NCBI GenBank assembly: GCA_016867235.1
Contig: VGJY01000012.1
Coordinates: forward strand, 1-43,134
DNA: 43,134 nt
Source of the DNA: Candidatus Tanganyikabacteria bacterium
GTDB taxonomy: Bacteria; Cyanobacteriota; Sericytochromatia; S15B-MN24; VGJW01
Direction: 5' to 3'
Every line of letters begins with the position of its first letter. Position 1 is the first letter of the stretch. The notes under the pieces were generated by a model, which worked only from the letters and a program-made list of their open reading frames with translations, did not search any database and was not told the origin of the DNA. Shown here in pieces: positions 37,931 to 43,134 of this stretch. Made by a program: the position numbers and the translations under genes.

Positions 37931-38457
37931 GCGACGGGACCTTCTCCGTCAGGGTGCCGCGTGGCGTCGTAGCCGCCTTCCTGGCCTACCACCTCTTCGG
38001 CGTGGCGGTCCTCTCGCTGCCGGATTCAGCCGTCAAGTACCGCCTGGCGCCATACGCCTGCGCCTACTGCGACTACCTGGGCCTCTGGCAATCGTGGGCG
38101 ATGTACAGCCCGGATCCGCCCCGGGAGAATCTGATCCTGCGTGCCCGCGTCCACCTGGCGGACGGCACCGCGATGCCGTTCGACTTCCCGGAGTGGCGTG
38201 ACGGGCCGTTCCGGTCGTTCTTCTCCCTCGGTTTTCGCAGCCTGCTGACGCTCGCGCCCGCCTATCCCGAGGCCTTGCCCGACATCGCACGCTACGTGGC
38301 CCGGCGGATCCAGGCCGCGAGTCCGGCCGTCAGGGTCGACCTGTTCTGGGAAATCCAGGCCGTGCCGCCACCCGAGATCGGCCTGCGATCCTCGGCCTTG
38401 CCGCCCGCTCGCCATGCGCCCCTCGGGTCGTTCGCTGTGGGCGGGGGCACCCCATGA
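37927..38457 (+). CDS. Small membrane protein A2 of HTTM operon
   Basis: From GTG 37927 the product has 176 residues. A hydrophobic segment at about 12-30 is followed by SLPDSAVKYRL, YLGLWQSWAMYSPDPPRENL, VHLADGTAMPFDFPEW, ALPDIARYVARRI and VPPPEIGLRSS. These match A1 motif for motif. The large part after the membrane segment is probably on the outer face. The start overlaps the B1 stop (GTGA) and its stop overlaps the B2 start (ATGA), giving a tightly coupled operon. No Shine-Dalgarno site is needed if reinitiation occurs. Confidence 0.75.
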   Translation: MSDGTFSVRVPRGVVAAFLAYHLFGVAVLSLPDSAVKYRLAPYACAYCDYLGLWQSWAMYSPDPPRENLILRARVHLADGTAMPFDFPEWRDGPFRSFFSLGFRSLLTLAPAYPEALPDIARYVARRIQAASPAVRVDLFWEIQAVPPPEIGLRSSALPPARHAPLGSFAVGGGTP

Positions 38458-39434
38458 CGCGCTTCTTCTTCGGACCGGCCTCGGGACTGCCGCTGGCACT
38501 GTATCGCATCGCCTTCGGCGTGCTGGGCGTCCTCTACACGCTGCAGCTTGTGCGCTACTTCAAGGACTACTACGGCCACCAGGGCGTCCTGCGGCCCGCG
38601 ACCGTCCTCGCCCTGGGCAGCGCGGGCCATCCGCAGATCTTGCCGGCCTGGCTCCCGGACGGGGCGCTATGGTTGGCCCTCGCGGCGCTCGCCGGGGCCT
38701 CGGCGGCGCTCGCCTGCGGCTATCGCACGCGCATGGCGGCCATCGCGGTCTTCGTGCTGCTTTCGTCCTTCTACTTCCGCAACGTGCTGGTCGCGTGCGG
38801 CGCCGAGCGCATCCTGCGGTTCTGCGCGTTCTGGTTGCTCTTTCTCCCGGCGGATCTTCCGCTGTCGGTCGACCGCTACCTGGCCGTCAGGCGCGGCGAC
38901 CGCGTGCCCACGACGATCGCGCCCTGGCCCCAGCGCATGATCGCCATCCAGATCGCGGTGGTCTACCTGACGACCTTCTTCACCAAGACGCAGGGCGAAA
39001 CCTGGATTTCGGGTACCGCCGTCTACTACGCCCAGCACTACGTGCTGGCCTCCAACAAGGCGACCGCCCTGCCGCTGCTGGATCTCACCATGGTCAACAT
39101 CGCCACGTACGCCACGCTCGCCGCCGAACTGGCGCTGGGGACCCTCGTCTGGTTCCGCGGGACGCGCCTGCCGGTGCTGGCAGGCGGAATCGCGCTGCAC
39201 GCCGGCATCGCCTGGAACCTCGGCCTCTGGTACTTCTCGGCCGTGATGATCGGGTCTTACCTATGCTTCCTGGACCGGGCCGACCTGGCGCGCCTGCGCA
39301 GGCTGGCGCGCCGCGCGCTGCCGCGCTGCCTCGAAAAGCACCACCGCCACGGCGGCGGCGGCGTTGAGGGACTCGGTCCGGCCGGGCATCGGGATGGCGA
39401 TGGCCTCGTCGGCCAGGGCCAGGGCGTCCCGTGA
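38454..39434 (+). CDS. HTTM-domain membrane protein B2 (SdpB-like)
   Basis: The product has 326 residues from ATG 38454. It parallels B1: FFFGPASGLPLALYRIAFGV, ACGYRTRMAAIAVFV, SSFYFRNVLVACGAERILRF, PWPQRMIAIQIAVVYLTTFF and WISGTAVYYAQHY. Residues 1-285 are the HTTM region. The tail (from about 292, HHRHGGGGVEGLGPAGHRDG) has no family resemblance and is antisense to the end of the RNA methyltransferase gene, which it overlaps by 174 bp. The tail may be a read-through into the neighbour after loss of an original stop. It is the last gene of the four-gene operon. Confidence 0.78.
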   Translation: MTRFFFGPASGLPLALYRIAFGVLGVLYTLQLVRYFKDYYGHQGVLRPATVLALGSAGHPQILPAWLPDGALWLALAALAGASAALACGYRTRMAAIAVFVLLSSFYFRNVLVACGAERILRFCAFWLLFLPADLPLSVDRYLAVRRGDRVPTTIAPWPQRMIAIQIAVVYLTTFFTKTQGETWISGTAVYYAQHYVLASNKATALPLLDLTMVNIATYATLAAELALGTLVWFRGTRLPVLAGGIALHAGIAWNLGLWYFSAVMIGSYLCFLDRADLARLRRLARRALPRCLEKHHRHGGGGVEGLGPAGHRDGDGLVGQGQGVP

Positions 39435-40103
39435 CAGGCCGGCCGCCTCGTTCCCCACCAGGATCGCCGTCGCGCTCGTGAGGTCTGTTTCGTAAAGAGA
39501 GCGCGGCGCGCGCGGAACGAGCGCCAGCCAGCGCATCCCGGGTTGCTTGGCCTGTGCCAGGTCCCGCGCGGCGACGATGGGCAGATGCAGCACCGAACCC
39601 ATCGAGGCGCGTACCGCCCTGGGGCCCCAGGGATCGGTCGAGCCAGGGCCCAGCACCACCGCCTCGGCGCCGGCCGCGTCGGCCGTCCTGATCATCGCGC
39701 CGAGGTTGGCGGGATCGGCGATCGCGTCGGCCACCAGCCAGAGCGATCCGGGCGTGACCGAGGGGAGCGGCCGCACCGGCGGGATGCGCCCTACGGCGAC
39801 CACGCCCTCGGGCGTCTTGAGGGTCGAGAGTGCGGAGAGCACGTGATCGGACACGAGCGTTGCTTCGGGGGGCCGGCGCGACGCCGGCGCACCCGGGGCC
39901 GCGAGCGCTTCCGAGCCCTCCGCCAGGCCCGGAAGTGCCACCCCCGCGGTCGCGAAGACCTCATCGAGCGGCCAGCCGGCGGCGAGCGCTTCCGCCAGGA
40001 GGGCCGTGCCCTCGAGCAGGAAGCGTTCTGCGGCCTTGCGCCCCTTGGGCTCGTGCAGCTTCCGCGCGGCCTTGACCCGCGGGTTCTGCACGCTGGTGAT
40101 CAC
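39261..40103 (-). CDS. TrmH/SpoU-family RNA 2'-O-methyltransferase
   Basis: The product has 280 residues starting at GTG 40103. An N-terminal substrate-binding region (ITSVQNPRVKAARKLHEPKG, then ERFLLEGTALLAEAL) precedes the SpoU knot: LVADAIADPANLGAMIRTAD, AVVLGPGSTDPWGPRAVRAS-MGSVLHLPIV, LVGNEAAGLSRDAL and IPMPGRTESLNAAAAVAVVL. These are the three family motifs with the knot residues Asn, Arg, Gly and Ser. It probably methylates a ribose 2'-OH in rRNA or tRNA; the exact site is unknown. It overlaps the STAS gene stop by four bases, so both are translated from one mRNA, and it overlaps the B2 gene tail to tail. Confidence 0.92.
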   Translation of the reverse strand: MITSVQNPRVKAARKLHEPKGRKAAERFLLEGTALLAEALAAGWPLDEVFATAGVALPGLAEGSEALAAPGAPASRRPPEATLVSDHVLSALSTLKTPEGVVAVGRIPPVRPLPSVTPGSLWLVADAIADPANLGAMIRTADAAGAEAVVLGPGSTDPWGPRAVRASMGSVLHLPIVAARDLAQAKQPGMRWLALVPRAPRSLYETDLTSATAILVGNEAAGLSRDALALADEAIAIPMPGRTESLNAAAAVAVVLFEAARQRAARQPAQARQVGPVQEA

Positions 40104-40465
40104 ACCCTGGATGGTACCGTCTGGAAGGCCGCCACCGCCTCCTCCGGGGTGTCGAACAGCTCCAGGAGCCGCGTGAAGCCCAGCAGATCGAGCACCCGGA
40201 AGACCTTGTCGGGGGTGCGCGCCAGCTTGAGGTCGCCGCCCCGGTCGCGGAAGGTGCCGAGGGTCCCCGTCAAGACGCCCAGGCCGGCGCTGCTGATGTA
40301 GGTCAGGTCGGCGAGATCGAGCACGACATGGAAGGCACCCTCGTCGAGCAGCGCGCCGATGGTCTCCTCGAGGCGGGGCGCGGTGTGGGCGTCCACGTGG
40401 CCGGCGATGGTCACGATCTGGACCGAATCGGCGCTGCGGGTCGCAAGGGTGAAGTCGCTATTCAT
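40100..40465 (-). CDS. STAS-domain anti-sigma factor antagonist
   Basis: From ATG 40465 the product has 121 residues, the typical size of RsbV/SpoIIAA-type antagonists. The order is VQIVTIAGHVDAHTAPRLEE, HVVLDLADLTYISSAGLGVL, GTFRDRGGDLKLARTPDKVF and LLGFTRLLELFDTPEEAVAA. Ser59 in YISSAGLG corresponds to the phosphorylated serine of RsbV/SpoIIAA. When dephosphorylated such proteins free a sigma factor or other target from an anti-sigma kinase. The divergent phosphatase gene at 40618 is its likely partner. On the minus strand TACAAT (40481-40476) lies 10 bases before the start. Confidence 0.88.
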   Translation of the reverse strand: MNSDFTLATRSADSVQIVTIAGHVDAHTAPRLEETIGALLDEGAFHVVLDLADLTYISSAGLGVLTGTLGTFRDRGGDLKLARTPDKVFRVLDLLGFTRLLELFDTPEEAVAAFQTVPSRV

Positions 40466-40617
40466 GGCCAGGATGATTGTAGGGCCTGGAACGCAAAAGC
40501 GATCCCGGGCGCAACACAATGTAACAGGCGGTTCTTTGCCGTGCAACAAACCAGAAATCAAGCAGGCAAGCGGGTTTTGGTGCGTTAGTCACAGTCGCCG
40601 CCGGGTAAGTACTGGGT

Positions 40618-42885
40618 ATGGCCCGTCTTGCGCCATGGACCATCGTCGGCGCCGGAACCATCCTGGCGGCGATATGCCTCGCGCTGGCTCTATCATGGCT
40701 CGGGAAGCCGTTTCCGGGCTTCCTGCTCGAGCGCAACCTGACGGTCACGTCGGTCTATAGCCAGCAGTGGAGCGGCTTCCGCGCCGGCATCCAGGTGGGC
40801 GATCAGGTCATGACGGCCAACGGCCAGGAGTTGCGACACCCCGCGGACCTCGATCGCCTGGTCCGCGCGCTGCCGGTCGGCACCGAGGTGTTCTACGACA
40901 TCCGCCACGACGGTGCGACGCGACGCTTGCAGGTGCCCACCGCCGAGTTCACGGCGTTCGACGCGTTCGCGATGTTCGTGATGTGGTGGGTGCTGGGACT
41001 GGTGTTCCTGGTGCTGGGCGGTGTCGTCGCGTTCTTCCGTCCGCAGGACGCGGCTGCCCGGGCGTTCCTGACCTTCTGCGCCGTGTTCGCGCTCTTCTCG
41101 CTCACGAACTTCGAGAGCGTCACGACGCACGTCCTGGCCTGGGTCAACATCCTGTCGCTCGCCTTCGTGGGGCCCGCGGCCGCCCACCTTGCGTTGCGCA
41201 TGCCCCGCACCCCTGCCTGGGCGCGCGGGCGGCCCGCCCTCGCCCTGGTCCCCTTCGGCCTCGGCGCGGCCCTGGCCGGCCTGACGCTCGCCTGCTACGG
41301 CCGGCCCGAACTCTGGAAGCAGGTCTACCTGGCCGATACCGTGCTGGTAGGCATCGGTTTGCTGGCGATCCCGGCGGCGGCCGCGGCGGCCTGCTGGGGC
41401 CGCGACGCCACGGCGGTCGAGCGCGCGCAGGGCGCGATCGTCCTGGCTGCCGCCACTGCCGGTATCGTGCCGACGCTCGTCGTGACGTTCGCGGGCTTCT
41501 TGGGCTTCGCCGTGCCCGGGAGCGAAGGCGCGTACCTGCTGACGCTCGTCTTCCCCGCCGGTCTGGCCTACGCCATCGTGCGCTGGCGCCTCTTCGACGT
41601 CGAGGTCGCGGTCAAGCGCACGCTCGTGTACTCCGTGGTGACGGCGGCCCTGGCCGGCCTTTACTTCTGCCTGACGGCCGGCCTGATGGCGGTCTGGGGA
41701 CAGCAGATGGCGCGCTGGGCCGACGTTCTGGCCGCGGCGACCGTGGCGATCGCGTTCGCTCCCGTGCGCGACCGCGTGAAGGAGGGGGTCGATCGCCTGT
41801 TCTTCCGCCAGGCCTACGATTTCCGGCGCATCCTGGCGGAGTTCGCCGAACGCGCCAGGCGGACCCTCGATCCGCGCGACCTGTTCGAAGCGTTCGCCGG
41901 CACGGTGGACGAGGCCCTGCACCCGCGCGGCCTCGCCTGCTACCTGGGCGATCCCGGGGAGAACGGGTTGAAGTGGGGCGAACCGCCCGAGGAAGTGGCC
42001 CTGGCGGTGCCCGTGGCGCTCAAGGGCAAGGTAGGGCGCGTGCTCCTGGGGCCGCGGCGCAGCGATCTGCCGTACAAAGCAGAGGATCGCGAACTGGTGG
42101 GCCAGCTTGCCGGGCAGCTTGCGCTCTGGCTCGAGAACGCGGACCTCTTCGCCCGGGTGGCGCGCCAGGAGCGCATCCATCGCGAACTCGAGATCGCCCG
42201 GGAGGTCCAGACCGGCATGCTGCCGGCCCGCCTGCCGGAGGTGCCCGACGTCGCCATCGCCGCGTGCACGAGGCCCGCCCTGGAAGTCGGCGGCGACTTC
42301 TACGACGTGCTGGAAGTCGATCCCCAGCGCCTGGCCATCCTGGTGGGCGACGTCTCGGGCAAGGGGGTGCCGGCCGCCCTGCTGATGGCGATGACGGTCA
42401 TGATCTTCCGGTCGCTGGCCAAGGGGAACTCATCGCCGGCCGAGGTGCTGGCCAAGGCCAACGACCTGATCTGGCTCAACCGGCCGTCGAAGAAGATGTT
42501 CGTCACGGCCTTCTACGCCGTGCTCGACCGGCGGGATCGCACGTTGACCTATGCCAACGCCGGCCAACCCTTCCCGCTCACGCCCACGGGGCCCCTGGCC
42601 GCCAAGGGCCTGGCGCTGGGCGTCATACCCGGCGCGGCTTACGACGAGCACCACCGGCGCCTGGTCCCGGGCGAGACCGTGACGTTCTTCTCGGACGGCG
42701 TCGAAGACGCGATCAACCCGGAGCACGAGCACTTCGGCGGGGATCGCCTTCGTGACCTGCTGGAGCGCTGCTGGGCGCTGAGTCCCGAGAAGACCCACGA
42801 CGCGGTGCTCTCGGCCTTGCGGGATTTCGGCGGCGGCGCCGAACCCTTCGACGACCTGACGCTGCTGACCTTGCGGGTGCGCTAA
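40618..42885 (+). CDS. SpoIIE/RsbU-type phosphatase with PDZ-like membrane sensor module
   Basis: The product has 755 residues. Order: membrane segment (8-28), PDZ-like domain (37-110, RAGIQVGDQVMTANGQELRH), several membrane segments (115-390) with RWRLFDVEVAVKRTLVYS (about 321-338), DRLFFRQAYDFRRI (near 391), a GAF-like domain (about 400-505), a coiled coil (EIAREVQTGMLPARLPE) and a PP2C-type phosphatase domain (520-755) with GGDFYDVLEV, VGDVSGKGVPAALLMAMT, YANAGQPFPL, FSDGVEDAINPEHEHFG and DDLTLLTL. The metal-binding Asp residues are present. It probably dephosphorylates the divergently encoded STAS protein. The sensor half closely parallels the diguanylate cyclase at 23493. A repeat unit begins at the stop codon. 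Confidence 0.9.
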   Translation: MARLAPWTIVGAGTILAAICLALALSWLGKPFPGFLLERNLTVTSVYSQQWSGFRAGIQVGDQVMTANGQELRHPADLDRLVRALPVGTEVFYDIRHDGATRRLQVPTAEFTAFDAFAMFVMWWVLGLVFLVLGGVVAFFRPQDAAARAFLTFCAVFALFSLTNFESVTTHVLAWVNILSLAFVGPAAAHLALRMPRTPAWARGRPALALVPFGLGAALAGLTLACYGRPELWKQVYLADTVLVGIGLLAIPAAAAAACWGRDATAVERAQGAIVLAAATAGIVPTLVVTFAGFLGFAVPGSEGAYLLTLVFPAGLAYAIVRWRLFDVEVAVKRTLVYSVVTAALAGLYFCLTAGLMAVWGQQMARWADVLAAATVAIAFAPVRDRVKEGVDRLFFRQAYDFRRILAEFAERARRTLDPRDLFEAFAGTVDEALHPRGLACYLGDPGENGLKWGEPPEEVALAVPVALKGKVGRVLLGPRRSDLPYKAEDRELVGQLAGQLALWLENADLFARVARQERIHRELEIAREVQTGMLPARLPEVPDVAIAACTRPALEVGGDFYDVLEVDPQRLAILVGDVSGKGVPAALLMAMTVMIFRSLAKGNSSPAEVLAKANDLIWLNRPSKKMFVTAFYAVLDRRDRTLTYANAGQPFPLTPTGPLAAKGLALGVIPGAAYDEHHRRLVPGETVTFFSDGVEDAINPEHEHFGGDRLRDLLERCWALSPEKTHDAVLSALRDFGGGAEPFDDLTLLTLRVR

Positions 42886-42932
42886 GCCGTTTTCGGCCGT
42901 GATTTGGGTCGAGTGGGGCCGGCCTCCGTGCC
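42883..42932. repeat. REP-like unit, truncated by the IS4-type element
   Basis: It resembles 20945-20993, starting with the same TAAGCCGTT and ending in GTGGGGCCGGCCTCCGTGCC. In the other copy the sequence continues with GGCCGGCAGAGAC and the second hairpin arm; here it breaks off and CTCAGGATTCATCAC follows, marking a likely insertion boundary. Confidence 0.65.
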
Positions 42933-43134
42933 TCAGGATTCATCACATTTGCTGTGACGGAGGCTCTGGGAGGCTTGCTGGCCTCGCCTTTCGTTTTGAA
43001 TGTGACGGCGGTCACTCCCGGTTTGCTTCCCCAGTGGTGTGCTCTACGCCGTGACGACCGCTGAAGCGCATCCTTCCGAGCTTCCCACCTTGTCCACCGA
43101 GTTCTCGGATGCCGCCCTTGGCGATGCCCGGCTC
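42931..43134 (+). mobile_element. Left end of an IS4-family insertion sequence (partial)
   Basis: The boundary is inferred from the truncated REP-like unit ending near 42932. About 120 bases of non-coding end precede the transposase start at 43051. The right end, terminal inverted repeat partner and target duplication lie outside the window. Confidence 0.55.
43051..43134 (+). CDS. IS4-family transposase, N-terminal fragment (window edge)
   Basis: Twenty-eight codons are visible from GTG 43051: the peptide contains TLSTEFSDAALGDARL. The E-F-x-x-A-x-L-G-D-A-R-L pattern is the start of the Tn5-type transposase DNA-binding domain found in IS4-family elements. The frame is closed by TGA at 43003-43005 upstream; GTG 43039 is an alternative start. 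The catalytic DDE part is outside the window, so whether the element is intact cannot be told. Confidence 0.7.
   Translation, partial: MTTAEAHPSELPTLSTEFSDAALGDARL

Noticed and set aside
40104-40116. TACCAT 7 bases before the TrmH-like gene as a leaderless promoter
   Set aside because: It lies inside the STAS gene, and the GTGA overlap explains translation by coupling; the spacing may be chance.

Overview
The window is GC-rich bacterial chromosome with short intergenic gaps. Several genes point to the cyanobacterial neighbourhood of the tree: a ClpC with a UVR linker, a lipid-A-disaccharide-synthase-related protein of the type known from Cyanobacteria and Deinococcota, a ChlG-like UbiA prenyltransferase, and a small HNH nuclease of a type common in Cyanobacteria. 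No photosynthesis gene is visible, so a non-photosynthetic relative such as Sericytochromatia is my best guess. This is inference, not proof.

Layout. Positions 1-2950 are accessory DNA: a toxin/antitoxin pair whose toxin is frameshifted, and a DNA-phosphorothioation-associated methyltransferase gene. This block is bracketed by two direct copies of the 3' end of ychF (129-184 and 2951-3006), which suggests an island integrated at the end of that gene. From 2980 to 6000 lie ychF, a DksA/TraR zinc-finger gene, two poorly known genes and a 54-codon gene. From 6099 to 13089, all on the minus strand, come a secreted EF-hand protein and its partner, a B12-binding radical SAM protein fused to DUF2344, a lytic transglycosylase and the UbiA protein. 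From 13692 to 23478 lie a phospholipase D-like lipoprotein, a PHP-domain lipoprotein, the LpxB-like protein, glmS, rsmI, two beta-propeller-like lipoproteins and the HNH nuclease. From 23493 to 34646 lie a membrane diguanylate cyclase, hemB and polA (divergent), a type IV pilin-like gene, a TPR protein, an HspR-like regulator and clpC. From 34760 to 43134 lie a Thr-Pro-repeat lipoprotein gene broken by an inserted element, a four-gene operon of two duplicated pairs (small membrane protein plus HTTM protein), an RNA methyltransferase and STAS protein, a SpoIIE-type phosphatase with the same sensor module as the cyclase, and the start of an IS4-family transposase.

Mobile DNA. A 126-bp non-coding element with imperfect terminal inverted repeats is present in three copies that are identical over all visible bases. 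The two complete copies have 3-bp TNA target duplications (TGA and TCA), and both lie inside genes: one adds 43 in-frame codons to the methyltransferase, the other puts a stop early in a lipoprotein gene. A looser family of hairpin units sharing the core GGCCGGCCTCCGTGCC sits at the ends of other genes. One unit supplies the C-terminus of a membrane protein, and another is cut by the IS4 element.

Regulation. Several genes lack a Shine-Dalgarno sequence and instead have a -10-like hexamer 6-8 nt before the start codon, suggesting leaderless mRNAs; hemB and polA have overlapping divergent -10 elements of this kind. Similar GTGTG-containing inverted repeats abut the -10 elements of the HspR-like gene and clpC, suggesting an autoregulated heat-shock circuit. 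The STAS protein and the phosphatase are divergent neighbours and form a probable partner-switching pair.
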